The position numbers and the translations under genes are program-made. Shown in pieces: positions 44,067 through 53,345 of a stretch of 64,000 bases of DNA. The notes beneath the pieces were generated by a model. That model saw only the letters and a list, made by a program, of their open reading frames with translations, did not search any database and was not told the DNA's origin. Positions within the stretch are counted from its first letter, which is position 1, and every line of letters starts with the position of its first letter. Origin of the DNA: Sphingopyxis terrae subsp. terrae NBRC 15098 (GTDB lineage Bacteria > Pseudomonadota > Alphaproteobacteria > Sphingomonadales > Sphingomonadaceae); the NCBI RefSeq assembly GCF_001598815.1, contig NZ_BCZQ01000019.1:1-64000 (forward strand). Reading direction: 5' to 3'.

Positions 44067-44684
44067 TCAGTTCGAATTGGCGCCGGGCCGGGCCTTCATG
44101 CCCTGGTACCAGCGCAGGATATTCTTGTTTTCGGGGTCGAGCGGCTGACCGACACTTGCGCCGAAATCGAGGAAAGCGAAGAGCATGATGTCGGCGAGCG
44201 TCAGCCGGTCGCCGGCGAGGAACGCGCGATCGGCGATCAGCGGATCGAGCCATTTGAGCCCGTCCTGCGCCACCGCCTTCAGCCCCGCCGCGGCTTCGGG
44301 CAGACAGCGCATGCGCGGTTCGAACAGCGGCAGCCCCTCCGCAAAGCGAAAGCCGTTGGTCAGCGGTTCGCAAATCTTTAGGTCGACGCGCCGCGTCCAC
44401 ATCCGCGTCACCGCGCGCTCTTCGGCCGTCGTGCCGATCAGCGCCGGATCGGGGAAGCGTTCCTCCAGATATTCGCAGATCGCGGTAATCTCGGTCAGCA
44501 CCGTGCCGTCGTCGAGCTCGAGTGCGGGGGTCTGCCCCGCCGGGTTCACGCTGCTGTTATAGGGCGGCCGCCGGTTTTCACCGCCGCGCAGATCGACCTC
44601 GACCTCGGGCAGGCTGATCCCCTTTTCCGCCATGAACAGTTTCACGACACGGGGATTGGGGCCGACGCTATTGTAGAATTTCAT
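44067..44684 (-). CDS. Glutathione S-transferase
   Basis: The 205-residue GST has an N-terminal thioredoxin-like domain (KFYNSVGPNPRVVKLFMAEKG, with cis-Pro and Ser in NPAGQTPALELDDG and LTEITAICEYLEE) and a helical C-terminal domain with LTLADIMLFAFLDFG. GAGAGG is spaced correctly for ATG 44684; an ATG at 44690 directly abuts it. In catabolic islands such GSTs often open ethers or epoxides or isomerise maleyl-type intermediates. A palindrome lies just upstream. Confidence 0.85.
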   Translation of the reverse strand: MKFYNSVGPNPRVVKLFMAEKGISLPEVEVDLRGGENRRPPYNSSVNPAGQTPALELDDGTVLTEITAICEYLEERFPDPALIGTTAEERAVTRMWTRRVDLKICEPLTNGFRFAEGLPLFEPRMRCLPEAAAGLKAVAQDGLKWLDPLIADRAFLAGDRLTLADIMLFAFLDFGASVGQPLDPENKNILRWYQGMKARPGANSN

Positions 44685-44715
44685 GGCCATCCTCTCATGA
44701 TCCTTCTAGCAGCTT

Positions 44716-44752
44716 CCCGCATAACCGTCAACTTAATTGACGATTATGCGGG
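44716..44752. repeat. Extended inverted repeat with GTCAA-N5-TTGAC core
   Basis: Arms 44716-44731 and 44737-44752 pair over 16 bp with one mismatch around CTTAA. The core CCGTCAACTTAATTGAC closely matches CCGTCAATCTGATTGAC at 53346-53362, upstream of another gene set. The element overlaps the SMP-30 stop codon and lies 32 bp upstream of the GST start, so it could be an operator, a terminator or both. Confidence 0.55.
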
Positions 44753-45658
44753 AGCCAGTCCGGGGCGCGGCCAGCGGACGCGGTAGAGCGCCCCGGTGGT
44801 CGAGACGGTGATATAGGCGTCGCGCCGATCGGCCCCGCCAAACGCGATGTTGGTCACGCCGATATCGGGAAGCGGCAGAAACTCCGACCCGCCGCCATCG
44901 GGATCGAAGATGGTGATGCCGCCTTCGACCATTGTGCCGACGCAGATGCGGCCGCTTTCCTCGACCGCAAGGCTGTCGAGCAGGCGGAAGGCGGGCGGCG
45001 TGCCGACGAACCGCCCCGGCGCCCACGGCGGCGGCGGCGCGAGTTGGCCCGGTGCCACCACGTCCATCGCCCAGACGCGCGCGGTCATGGTCTCGCTGAC
45101 ATAGAGCGTCTTGCCGTCGGGGGAGAGGCCGATGCCGTTGGGACCGATCATCTCGGCGCGCTGGCGCGTGATCGAGGAGCCGTCGATGCTGGCATGATAG
45201 ATGGCGCCATGATCGCGCCCACTGCTGCGCACCTGACCATGGTCGGTGAACCAGAAACCGCCCTCGCGGTCGAAGACGATGTCGTTCGGCCCCTTCAGCC
45301 GCTCGCCCTCGAAACTGTCGTAGAGCGTCGTCACCGCCCCGCTGGCAAGGTCGACCCGCTGGATCGAGCCGCAGGCGGCGTCGTGCGCGGCATGACCGGG
45401 AAAGAGCAGCGGCCCCGCCCGGGTCCACTGGAACCCGCCATTGTTGCAGACATAGGCAGCACCATCGGGGCCGATCGCCACGCCATTGGGCCCGCCGCCA
45501 AGCTCGGCCACGACCGACAGGCTTCCGTCCGGGGCGACGCGGGTCAGCGTGCCGCGCGCAATCTCTACAAGCAGCACCGACCCGTCGGGCATCGGCACCG
45601 GCCCTTCGGGAAAGCGCAGGCCGGTGGCGACGACCTCGGGCGCGCCGAAGTCGCTCAT
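44744..45658 (-). CDS. SMP-30/gluconolactonase-family lactonase
   Basis: The 304-residue six-bladed beta-propeller has conserved divalent-metal positions: Glu in RFPEGPVPMPDGSV, Asn in KGPNDIVFDREGGFWFTD and Asp in LSPDGKTLYVSET. The family hydrolyses lactones such as gluconolactone, and catabolic members open enol- or sugar-type lactones. The ATG overlaps the upstream CMD-like stop as ATGA, so it is coupled to that gene. It probably acts in the cytoplasm (no signal). Confidence 0.83.
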   Translation of the reverse strand: MSDFGAPEVVATGLRFPEGPVPMPDGSVLLVEIARGTLTRVAPDGSLSVVAELGGGPNGVAIGPDGAAYVCNNGGFQWTRAGPLLFPGHAAHDAACGSIQRVDLASGAVTTLYDSFEGERLKGPNDIVFDREGGFWFTDHGQVRSSGRDHGAIYHASIDGSSITRQRAEMIGPNGIGLSPDGKTLYVSETMTARVWAMDVVAPGQLAPPPPWAPGRFVGTPPAFRLLDSLAVEESGRICVGTMVEGGITIFDPDGGGSEFLPLPDIGVTNIAFGGADRRDAYITVSTTGALYRVRWPRPGLAPA

Positions 45659-46302
45659 TCGGGTTTCGACCGCGGCGCGCTCAGGAAGTCGGCGGCATCG
45701 AAGCCTTCGGGGGCCGCGACCTCGACGATCGGATCTTCGCGCGCGTCGAACTCCATGCGCAGCGCGCGGGTGATGACCGCGTGCATGTCATAGAGGCAGG
45801 TGATGTAGGTGAATTCGAATATCTGCTCGTCGTTCCAGAAGGTCTTGAGCTTGTCGAACACCGCCGTCGGGACGCGGCCGTTCGCCTGGCTGAGGCAATC
45901 GGCATAGGCAAGGACGGCGCGTTCCTGATCGTTATAGCAGTCGGCGACCTGCCAATGGGCGATCGATGCGATCTTGTCCTCGCTGACCCCCAGACCGCGC
46001 AGCGACTTGCAATGCTGCGAAAAGACAAACTGGCTGCCCTTCACCCAGCCCGCGCGCGTCTGCCCAAGCTCGCGCAGCACCGGGTCGATCGAGCGCGCCG
46101 GATTGCGATAGACCGCGAAACCGTCGACCGCATGTTTGAAGATGTCGGGCGACAGCGCATAGACGGTCCACCAATCGCCCGGCGTGCCGGTCGCAGTGCC
46201 GGGTTCGGCCACCGGGTCGCGGTCGCCGAACAGGCGCTGATAATAAGCGAGAACGATCTCGTCGGTCACTTCGGACCGGGGTACCTGGCGCAAGACGGGC
46301 AT
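45655..46302 (-). CDS. Carboxymuconolactone decarboxylase/AhpD-like protein
   Basis: The 215-residue helical protein has the CMD-family segment FVFSQHCKSLRGLGVSEDKI (about 92-111) with one Cys and the His but not the full CxxC of AhpD. The flanks ARSIDPVLRELGQTRAGW and DQERAVLAYADCLSQ fit the same superfamily. It could decarboxylate a lactone or act in redox chemistry. It sits between an NTF2-like and an SMP-30 gene in one operon. Confidence 0.78.
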   Translation of the reverse strand: MPVLRQVPRSEVTDEIVLAYYQRLFGDRDPVAEPGTATGTPGDWWTVYALSPDIFKHAVDGFAVYRNPARSIDPVLRELGQTRAGWVKGSQFVFSQHCKSLRGLGVSEDKIASIAHWQVADCYNDQERAVLAYADCLSQANGRVPTAVFDKLKTFWNDEQIFEFTYITCLYDMHAVITRALRMEFDAREDPIVEVAAPEGFDAADFLSAPRSKPE

Positions 46303-46314
46303 GAAACGGACTCC

Positions 46315-46710
46315 TCAGGCGTTGGCAAATTTGCGGAATTCGGCGACGTGCGCGCTGTCGAAATATTCGTCGAGGCGCGTGATCCGGCCGTTTTCCACCT
46401 CGCAGATGATGGCGCACGGCAGGCGCACCGGGCCGTCGTCGTGAACGCGGCGCCCCTTCAGCACATGCTGCTGGACGAATCCCCCCGGAAAGGTAGTCAG
46501 GCGGCGGTCGGCATATTCGCGGTCCTTGATGCGCGCGACCATCCCGGTCAGCGTCTGCGCCGTCTGCGCCGGGGTCACGATCAGTTCGTCGGTATTGTGC
46601 CATATCTCGGCATCGGGCGTGAAACTGTTCTGCATCGTTTCGATATCGCCCTGCTCGATCGCGTCGAAGAAGCGCGTCGCCATGGCGCGAATGTCGTCCT
46701 GTTCGTTCAT
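46315..46710 (-). CDS. NTF2/SnoaL-like protein
   Basis: The 131-residue cone-fold protein (DIRAMATRFFDAIEQGDIET, PDAEIWHNTDELIV, VENGRITRLDEYFDSAH) resembles SnoaL-type hydratases, isomerases and dehydratases. Such small pockets often act on cyclic intermediates, but no catalytic set can be named. The ATG at 46710 is preceded by GGAGAGAC. It lies 10 bp after the SDR gene and 12 bp before the CMD-like gene. Confidence 0.75.
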   Translation of the reverse strand: MNEQDDIRAMATRFFDAIEQGDIETMQNSFTPDAEIWHNTDELIVTPAQTAQTLTGMVARIKDREYADRRLTTFPGGFVQQHVLKGRRVHDDGPVRLPCAIICEVENGRITRLDEYFDSAHVAEFRKFANA

Positions 46711-46720
46711 CAGTCTCTCC

Positions 46721-47608
46721 TCAAATCCGCGCGCCGAACATGCGGCCGCCATTGGCCGCAATCAGCCCGTCGATATCGTCGCCCTTGTAATCCGGATCGG
46801 CGGATTCGCCGAAGGCGGTCAGCATGTCGCGCGTCACCAGTTCGGCCATCGCCTTCCATTCGGGATGGGTGAAAATCCAATAGTCGCCATGCTCGATCGC
46901 CCGGACAACCCGCGCACCGATCTTTGCCGGGTCCATCCCGCCCGCGAGCACGCCCTGCATGGCTTGGCTGGTCGCCGCCGCGCGACCCACCTCGACCTGC
47001 GCCGGGCGCAGATCGCGCGTCGTTTCGACAATGCGCGTCGCCGACATCCCCGGCATCAGGACCGAAATATCGACGCAGGTGCCCGCAAGCTCGTTGCGCA
47101 GCGCCATCGCGATGCCGAGCGTGGCATATTTCGAACTGATGTAGGCGACCGAGATCGGCGGCGGCACGATCGCAACCATCGACGATGTGATGATAAGGTG
47201 GCTCGCCTCGCCCGATGCCTTCATCGCACCGAGGAAGGTGCGGCAGGCATAAAGATGCGCATGGGCGTTGACGGCATAGTTCCAGCGCCAGACGTCGGTG
47301 TCATAATCCTCGAACGGGCCCGAACCGCCGCCCACGCCGGCATTGCTGAACAGGATGCGCACCGGGCCGAAAGCCTGCGCGGCGGCACCGGCATCGGCCC
47401 AGCTTGCCTCGTCGGTCACATCGAGCTGCAACCCCATCGCCTCGGCCCCCGCGGCGCGCAGGCTTTCCGCCGCCGCTTCCGCGCCCGCTCCGTCGATATC
47501 GGCGAGGACCAGCCGCGCCCCCCTGTCCGCCAGCGCCCGCGCCGTCGCGAGGCCAAGCCCGCTGGCGCCGCCGGTGACGAACGCCGTCTTGCCTGAAACA
47601 TCGGTCAT
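46721..47608 (-). CDS. SDR-family oxidoreductase
   Basis: The 295-residue classical SDR has TGGASGLGLATA, NAGVGGG, the catalytic Ser in ITSSMVA and Tyr-x-x-x-Lys in YISSK. A 40-residue C-terminal extension (TRDMLTAFGESADPDYKGDD) follows the fold. It probably oxidises or reduces an alcohol or ketone with NAD(P). Its ATG overlaps the MFS stop as ATGA. Confidence 0.82.
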   Translation of the reverse strand: MTDVSGKTAFVTGGASGLGLATARALADRGARLVLADIDGAGAEAAAESLRAAGAEAMGLQLDVTDEASWADAGAAAQAFGPVRILFSNAGVGGGSGPFEDYDTDVWRWNYAVNAHAHLYACRTFLGAMKASGEASHLIITSSMVAIVPPPISVAYISSKYATLGIAMALRNELAGTCVDISVLMPGMSATRIVETTRDLRPAQVEVGRAAATSQAMQGVLAGGMDPAKIGARVVRAIEHGDYWIFTHPEWKAMAELVTRDMLTAFGESADPDYKGDDIDGLIAANGGRMFGARI

Positions 47609-48900
47609 TCGGCGAAATCCTGATCGAGGTGGCGCGTCATCGCGAACTGGGCCAGCCCTGCGGCGACGGCAAAGGGAAGGATGGCAAGCAAGGCCCAGCG
47701 CAGGCTTTCATCACCATAGACCGGTTTGAGATGATCGCTCACCACGCCGATGAACAGCGGACCGAGGCCGAGGCCGACGATATTGAACATCAGCATCAGC
47801 ACCGCGGCGGCCGTCGCGCGGCTGCGCGGCGGGGTCAGATTCTGCACCAGCGCCAGCGCCGGCGCGACATAGGCGGTGCAGGCCGCCATCGGGATCAGCA
47901 TCAACGCGAGCGACACTTGCCAGCTATCGACGAGGAGCGCCGCGGCGAAGCTGGGGATCAGGACGGCGGTGGCCAGCGCGGGAATCGATCCATAGGCACG
48001 CGGCGATCGCTTCGCGACGTGGCTGACCAGCCAGCCGCCGCCGAGGATGCCGATCCCGAAGGTGATGCCCGCGGCGGGCGCAAACCAGGTCGCCATCGCA
48101 TCGAGCGGCATGCCCTGCGTCCGCATCAGGAAGGCCGGGATCCAGTTGAGCATGCCATAGCTGACGAAGGCGGCAAGGCCGCTGCCGACCATCACCATGC
48201 GCAGCGACCGGCGGCGCACGAACATCGCAAGGCTCTGCCGAAAGGGTAGCGCCTCGTCGGCCGCCTGCTGCTTGTCCATGGCGCCGCGCGCGGGTTCGCG
48301 GACCAGCCAGATCAAGAGCGGCGCGACAAGGACGCCAACGACGCCGATGACCAGAAAGGCGTTGCGCCAGCCGATGTTGGCCGCCGCCCAGGCGCCGAAG
48401 GCGGCGCCGACGAACACGCCGAACGGACCGTTCAGCGTGAAGAGGCCGATCGCCAGCGGACGGCGATCTGGCGGGTAATAATCGGCGATCACCGACAGCG
48501 ACGGGGCGGTGCCCCCCGCCTCGCCCGCGCCGACGCCGAAGCGCATCAGCGCCAGTTGCCAGAAGTTCGACACCATGCCGCACGCGGCGGTGAAGCCGCT
48601 CCACACCACGCAGGCGATACCGATCAGCTTCACCCGGTTCCAGCGATCGGCGATCATCGCGACCGGGACGCCCATCGCCGCATAGAAGAGCGCGAAGGCA
48701 AGGCCGGTGAGCAAGCCGAACTGCGTATCGCTGAACTGCATATCGGCTCGGATCGGTTCGACGAGCACCGACAGCAGTTGACGGTCGACGAAGTTGATCG
48801 TGCCGACCAGGAACAGCATCGCGAGCGCAAAATTGCGGCGGACGGCGATCGAACGGTCGGCCGGCGCGGCGCCCGCATCAAGGGCGGTGGCTTGCGTCAT
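47605..48900 (-). CDS. MFS transporter (spinster-like), intact
   Basis: This 431-residue transporter has 12 predicted TM helices and the signatures NFVDRQLLSVLVEPI, GLAFALFYAAMGVPVAMIADR and RFGVGAGEAGGTAPSLSV. It shows the intact form of the frameshifted gene at 111-1440. It is the first gene of the leftward operon MFS-SDR-NTF2-CMD-SMP30 and sits opposite an SDR gene. The spacer between them carries a CTTAG-type operator element. It probably imports an organic acid. Confidence 0.87.
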   Translation of the reverse strand: MTQATALDAGAAPADRSIAVRRNFALAMLFLVGTINFVDRQLLSVLVEPIRADMQFSDTQFGLLTGLAFALFYAAMGVPVAMIADRWNRVKLIGIACVVWSGFTAACGMVSNFWQLALMRFGVGAGEAGGTAPSLSVIADYYPPDRRPLAIGLFTLNGPFGVFVGAAFGAWAAANIGWRNAFLVIGVVGVLVAPLLIWLVREPARGAMDKQQAADEALPFRQSLAMFVRRRSLRMVMVGSGLAAFVSYGMLNWIPAFLMRTQGMPLDAMATWFAPAAGITFGIGILGGGWLVSHVAKRSPRAYGSIPALATAVLIPSFAAALLVDSWQVSLALMLIPMAACTAYVAPALALVQNLTPPRSRATAAAVLMLMFNIVGLGLGPLFIGVVSDHLKPVYGDESLRWALLAILPFAVAAGLAQFAMTRHLDQDFAE

Positions 48901-48932
48901 GGCTCTCCCCAAACATGTGATTCTTGTCGGGT

Positions 48933-48953
48933 CAAAATACTTAGGTATTTAAG
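48933..48953. promoter_or_regulatory. CTTAG-type palindrome, MFS-SDR divergent promoter
   Basis: The near-palindrome AATACTTAGGTATT (48936-48949) shares CAAAATACTTAG with the reverse complement of the element at 63648-63667. It lies 36 bp from the MFS start and 56 bp from the SDR start. GTCAA also occurs at 48931 and 48961. Confidence 0.5.
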
Positions 48954-49004
48954 TTTATCTGTCAATGTGCTTTACGGTAAGGCGACATCGAACGGGAGAG
49001 AGCA

Positions 49005-49772
49005 ATGGATATCAAGGGTAAAACCGCCATCGTTACCGGGGCCGCAAGCGGCATCGGTCGCGCCACCGCCGTCGCGCTTGCCGAGCGCGGTGCCGCCGCG
49101 ATCGCACTTGTCGACGTCAACGATATCGACCTGCGCGAAACCGCGGGTCGCGTCGAGGCGGCGGGCGCGCGGGCGACGGTCCACCGCCTCGACCTGTCCG
49201 ACATCGCCGCGACCGAAGCCTGGTTCGCGGCGCATGGCGACGTCGACATTCTCCACAACAATGCCGGGGTCGTATCGGGACTGCCGCAATTTCCCGACGT
49301 CGACGCAGCGCGCATCCGCTGGATCATCGACGTCAATGTGACATCGCTGATCGCCGCGACGCAGATTGCCGTGCAGGCGATGCGCCGCCGCGGCGGCGGG
49401 GTGATCGTCAACACCGTGTCGACCGTCGCGCTCGGCACCGGATTCTACGATGCGATGTATGCGACGACCAAAGCGGCAGTGATGATGTTCACGCGCTGCT
49501 GCGCGCCGCTGAAGGCCGAATGCAACGTCCGCGTCGCGGGGATGCTGCCGGGCCTTGTCGATACACCGATCCTCGACACCACGGGCGCGGGCGGCAAATC
49601 GGAGTGGATGGAGCAGGTGCTCGCCAATAATGAAGCCTGCGAACCCAAGGATATCGCCGGCGGCGTCATCGCGCTGATCGAGGACGACGGCCTGGCCGGG
49701 GGCGACTGGCTCGCGGTGCGGCGGCTCGCCGGAAAGATCGAATATCAGTGGGGTCATGCCGATACGGTCTGA
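49005..49772 (+). CDS. SDR-family oxidoreductase
   Basis: The 255-residue classical SDR has TGAASGIGRATA (cofactor), NNAGVVSG, the catalytic Ser in NTVSTVALG and YATTK. A GGGAGAG ribosome site precedes the ATG. Length and layout are those of a 3-hydroxyacyl or alcohol dehydrogenase. It is divergent from the MFS operon, from which a common operator would coordinate it. It ends convergently with the second GST. Confidence 0.83.
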   Translation: MDIKGKTAIVTGAASGIGRATAVALAERGAAAIALVDVNDIDLRETAGRVEAAGARATVHRLDLSDIAATEAWFAAHGDVDILHNNAGVVSGLPQFPDVDAARIRWIIDVNVTSLIAATQIAVQAMRRRGGGVIVNTVSTVALGTGFYDAMYATTKAAVMMFTRCCAPLKAECNVRVAGMLPGLVDTPILDTTGAGGKSEWMEQVLANNEACEPKDIAGGVIALIEDDGLAGGDWLAVRRLAGKIEYQWGHADTV

Positions 49773-49780
49773 TCCACGCT

Positions 49781-49823
49781 CGTCATTGCGGGCGAAGCCG
49801 CGTCGCTTCGCTCTTCGCAATGG
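49781..49823. repeat. Decayed copy of the CGTCATTGCGAG-type repeat
   Basis: CGTCATTGCGGGCGAAGC at the left and TTCGCTCTTCGCAATGG at the right form an imperfect inverted repeat related to 57444-57528. It lies between the convergent SDR and GST genes. Confidence 0.5.
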
Positions 49824-49832
49824 CGCAGGAGG

Positions 49833-50543
49833 TCAGCGCGTCGGTGCGGCGAGCATATTCTTGCCGAACAGGTTCGACCATTGCTCCTCGGTCAGCACCG
49901 GCCGCGCGCTCGCAAGATTGGCGGCGTTTTTGACGTCGGTCCCGGCAATCACCGCCGGCCGCTCGCCCACGCGCGCGAACCAGTCGGCAACGGCGGGATA
50001 ATCGTCGAGCGTCAGCCCGATCAACTGCACCGCGCGCGCCCAGGGCCAGGCCGCCATGTCGGCGATGCTATATTCCTCCGCCAGATAGTCTGCCTCGGAC
50101 AGCCGTCCGTTCAGAACGTGCAGCAGGCGAACCGTCTCGTTCCGGTAGCGCTCGGTCGGGTAGGTCTGGCCTTCGGGTGCGTAGCGGATGAAATGATGCG
50201 CCTGCCCCTGCATCGGCCCGAAGCTGGCCATCTGCCACATCAGCCATTGCTGCGCCTGGCTGCGACGGCGCGGATTTTCGGGCAGGAACTTGCCGCTCTT
50301 TTCGGCAAGATAAAGCAGGATCGCGCCGCTTTCGAAGACAGGCAGCGGCGCCCCGCCGCCGATCGGTTCATGGTCGACGATCGCGGGCAGGCGTCCATTG
50401 GGGTTGATGCGCCGAAAGTCGGGGGTCAGATGATCGCCCGCGAGCACATCCATCTTGAGCAGGCGGTGCGGCAAGCCCGTCTCTTCGAGCATGATCGAAA
50501 CCTTGTGCCCGTTGGGCGTGGGGGTGAAATAAACCTCGATCAT
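49833..50543 (-). CDS. Glutathione S-transferase (YfcG/Ure2-like)
   Basis: The 236-residue GST has MIEVYFTPTPNGHKVSIML, a Thr/Asn glutathione-binding start as in Nu-class enzymes, then NPNGRLPAIVDHE and VFESGAILLYLAEK, and a C-terminal YSIADMAAWPWAR. Such proteins often have disulphide reductase rather than transferase activity. The ATG at 50543 overlaps the stop of the NTF2-like gene (ATGA). It is the last gene of the TonB-NTF2-GST unit. Confidence 0.85.
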   Translation of the reverse strand: MIEVYFTPTPNGHKVSIMLEETGLPHRLLKMDVLAGDHLTPDFRRINPNGRLPAIVDHEPIGGGAPLPVFESGAILLYLAEKSGKFLPENPRRRSQAQQWLMWQMASFGPMQGQAHHFIRYAPEGQTYPTERYRNETVRLLHVLNGRLSEADYLAEEYSIADMAAWPWARAVQLIGLTLDDYPAVADWFARVGERPAVIAGTDVKNAANLASARPVLTEEQWSNLFGKNMLAAPTR

Positions 50544-51037
50544 GCAATTCCTCTTTCGGCAAAACGGGCGCGGGCGGCGGCAAATGCGGCGTCGAAGGCA
50601 GGCTTCCCCGCCGGGTAACCCGCAACGGTGAGCGTGACACCCGCGATCCGCCATCGCCCGTCACGGATCAGATGGTGGGTGTAATGACCGACCAGGTCGC
50701 CCATCAGCGCGGCGCCATCGACGGCAATAAAGTGCGCGGCATCGACGATACCCGTCACCACGGCGCGATCGCCCTCGATCTCGGCCCGCAGATTGTGCAG
50801 CCGGTGCGCGGTCGCGTCGAAACCCTCGAGCGCGCGGCAGCGGCGCGTCCATTCATCGGCATCGATCGTCGCGACGATCGACCCGATCGCGCCATAGTCG
50901 ATCGCGATCCGGTCGGCGAACAGCGCGCGATACGCGCCCCAGTCGCGCGCATCGAGCGCGGCGGCATAAGCGGTCACGACCGCCACCGCCGCTTCCCGGT
51001 CAAGGAAAGCGTCGATAGCGGTCGCGTCCGTCGGCAT
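50540..51037 (-). CDS. NTF2/SnoaL-like protein
   Basis: The 165-residue protein (EAAVAVVTAYAAALDARDWGAYRALFADRI in outline, TAHRLHNLRAEIEGDRAVV, THHLIRDGRWRIAGVTLTVA) matches the SnoaL-like ring-hydroxylation-subunit/isomerase group with a cone fold. Catalytic residues are not identifiable with confidence. It lies between the TonB receptor (13 bp) and a GST (overlap), so it belongs to one operon. Confidence 0.78.
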   Translation of the reverse strand: MPTDATAIDAFLDREAAVAVVTAYAAALDARDWGAYRALFADRIAIDYGAIGSIVATIDADEWTRRCRALEGFDATAHRLHNLRAEIEGDRAVVTGIVDAAHFIAVDGAALMGDLVGHYTHHLIRDGRWRIAGVTLTVAGYPAGKPAFDAAFAAARARFAERGIA

Positions 51038-51050
51038 TCTAGTGGGACTG

Positions 51051-53294
51051 CTAGAATTTGAAGCCGGCTTCGATCGACAGGTTGCGCGGCGGTTCGAGGT
51101 AGAGAATCGCGCGCGGAACCGCGGTGATCGGCGCCGGCAGGTTGAACGCGCTGCCCGTCGTCAGCTCGTTGGTCAGATTCTTGCCGACGAAGGCCAGGAA
51201 CCAGCGCTCGTCCGCATCCGAAAGCTGCACGCGCAGGTCGAGCTTCACATAGCCCTTCTGAATGCCGAAAATCGGGCTCTGATTGTCCGAGTCGAAATAT
51301 TTCGAGCGGCCCGCGGCGACGCCCGTAATGTCGAGCTTCAGGTCGTCGCCCAGCGGCACGCGGCCGTGGGCCGAGACATTGCCGGTCCATTTCGAGGTGT
51401 AGGCAAGGCGATAGCCGGCGAGATTGTTGGTCGCCGGCGTGCAGGTGCTCGGCTGCGACGCAAGGCAGGCAGCCCCCGGATAATCGTCGTATTTGATGTC
51501 CTGATACGCACCCGATGCGGTGATATCGAGGTTGGGCGACAGATAGAGCGCAAGCGATCCTTCGATGCCCTTCGACGTCGCGCTCGCGGCGTTGCCGGTC
51601 AGATAGCTGGAGCTTGCCGGCTGATAGACCGAAACCTGCAGATTCTTGAACTGGGTGTCATAGACCGAGACGTTGGCGACGACCTTGCCGTCGAACAGCG
51701 TCGATTTGACGCCCGCTTCATAGTTGGTCGAGCGCTCGGGCTTGAATGCGAAGGTCGCGTCCGTTGTGCCCAAGGTATTCGACACAAAGCCGCCCGACTT
51801 CGAACCGCGGCCATAGGTCGCATAGAGCATGATGCGCGGCGCGACGTCGAACTGCACCGTGACCGACGGATCGACATTGCCTTCGCTGAGCGAACCGTCC
51901 GCGCTCGAGATCGGGCGGATCGCGAACGGGCCATAGACCAGCCGCGAAGCGAAATCGGCGTCCTTGCTCGTGTGGCTGTAGCGCAGGCTGCCGATCACGC
52001 GGAAGGTGTCGGCAAGGTTCAGCGTACCCTGTCCGAAGAGCGACCAGCTTTCCGAGGTCTGGTTGAAGCGGCTGTCGATGCGGCCGAAATAGGGCGAACC
52101 GAACAGGTCGGCGATATTGAAGCCCTGCAGCTGGTCGAGCCGGTATTTGCCATGGTCATAATAAGCGCCGACGATGAAGTCGAAGGTGCGGCCGGTCGGC
52201 GACAGCAGGCGGATTTCCTGCGAGAATTGCTCGAAGCGCTCGGGGAAGCTGTTGTAGACCGAATTGTTGGTAAACGCGCCGCCGCCGCCCGGGATCGTCT
52301 GATCGAAACCGTTGACGATATTGGCGTTGAACCAGCTGTAACCCGTCACCGACGTCAGCGTATAGTCGCCGATCGCGATGTTGCCGGTTCCCGATATCAT
52401 GACCGACTTGGTCTTCGTCCCTTCATCGCCGAGCGCCGACTTGTCGAGATAGCGCGTGAGGTGCGGATCCTGCGCGCTGGTCAGCGGGCTCGACACGGTG
52501 ATGCCGCCCACGACATCGCGGTTCGCATATTCGACCTTCGCGGTGTAATCGAAATTGGCCGACGGTTCCCATTTCATCGTCAGGCGGAGAAGCTGCTGCT
52601 TGATCTCCGGATCGTCATGATCGGTCGCGAGATTGCGGATATAACCCTGCTGGTTGAGCACCTTCATCGCAAGGCGCGCGCTCAGCGTGTCGGTCAGCGG
52701 CCCCGACAGATAGCCCGAGAAATCGGTGCCCTTGAAATCGAAGTTATAATTGGCGGTCAGCTTGCCTTCGAAGCGGTCGGTCGGCCCCGCCGACACGACG
52801 CTGACCGCGCCCGCGGCGGTGTTCTTGCCGAACAGGGCGCCCTGCGGACCACGCAGCACCTCGACGCGCGCGAGGTCGAAGAAGGGTGCCTGCGCCTGAC
52901 GCGACCGGCCGGCGTAGACGCCGTCGACATAGAGCGAGACCGACTGGTCGAACGCGAAGTTCGCCGGCGGCGAGCCGAAGCCGCGAATGTAGATCACGTC
53001 ATTGCCCGCGGTCGACTGGACGAAGACGTTCGGCGTGTAATTCATCACCGCCTTGATGTCGTTCGAGTTGAAATCGTCGAGTCGCTGGCCGCTGACGACT
53101 TCCATCGAGATCGGAACATCCTGGATGTTCTGGGCGCGCTTTTGCGCCGTCACGATGATTTCATTGCCGCTGCCGCTTGCCCCGGCGGCCGTTTCGGCGC
53201 CATCGTCGGCGGTTTGTGCCATCGCCGGCGCGGCGGTGGCCAGCATCGCAAGCGTCGCGACGCCGGCGAGCAGATTCGAATGTCGAGCCTTCAT
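51051..53294 (-). CDS. TonB-dependent outer-membrane receptor
   Basis: The 747-residue receptor has a signal peptide (residues 1-27, ending APAMAQ), NEIIVTAQKRAQNIQDVPIS (TonB box and plug start), VEVLRGPQGALFGKNTAAGA and a barrel ending IEAGFKF. ATG 53294 has GGAGGG at the right distance; a GTG at 53300 is less likely. It heads the leftward TonB-NTF2-GST unit and is divergent from the DUF3237 gene, with a palindromic operator between. Likely imports the compound degraded by this island. Confidence 0.9.
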   Translation of the reverse strand: MKARHSNLLAGVATLAMLATAAPAMAQTADDGAETAAGASGSGNEIIVTAQKRAQNIQDVPISMEVVSGQRLDDFNSNDIKAVMNYTPNVFVQSTAGNDVIYIRGFGSPPANFAFDQSVSLYVDGVYAGRSRQAQAPFFDLARVEVLRGPQGALFGKNTAAGAVSVVSAGPTDRFEGKLTANYNFDFKGTDFSGYLSGPLTDTLSARLAMKVLNQQGYIRNLATDHDDPEIKQQLLRLTMKWEPSANFDYTAKVEYANRDVVGGITVSSPLTSAQDPHLTRYLDKSALGDEGTKTKSVMISGTGNIAIGDYTLTSVTGYSWFNANIVNGFDQTIPGGGGAFTNNSVYNSFPERFEQFSQEIRLLSPTGRTFDFIVGAYYDHGKYRLDQLQGFNIADLFGSPYFGRIDSRFNQTSESWSLFGQGTLNLADTFRVIGSLRYSHTSKDADFASRLVYGPFAIRPISSADGSLSEGNVDPSVTVQFDVAPRIMLYATYGRGSKSGGFVSNTLGTTDATFAFKPERSTNYEAGVKSTLFDGKVVANVSVYDTQFKNLQVSVYQPASSSYLTGNAASATSKGIEGSLALYLSPNLDITASGAYQDIKYDDYPGAACLASQPSTCTPATNNLAGYRLAYTSKWTGNVSAHGRVPLGDDLKLDITGVAAGRSKYFDSDNQSPIFGIQKGYVKLDLRVQLSDADERWFLAFVGKNLTNELTTGSAFNLPAPITAVPRAILYLEPPRNLSIEAGFKF

Positions 53295-53345
53295 CTTCAC
53301 CCTCCCATAGAGCCTAGTGCAACGGTACCGGTTTCTTCGTCCGAT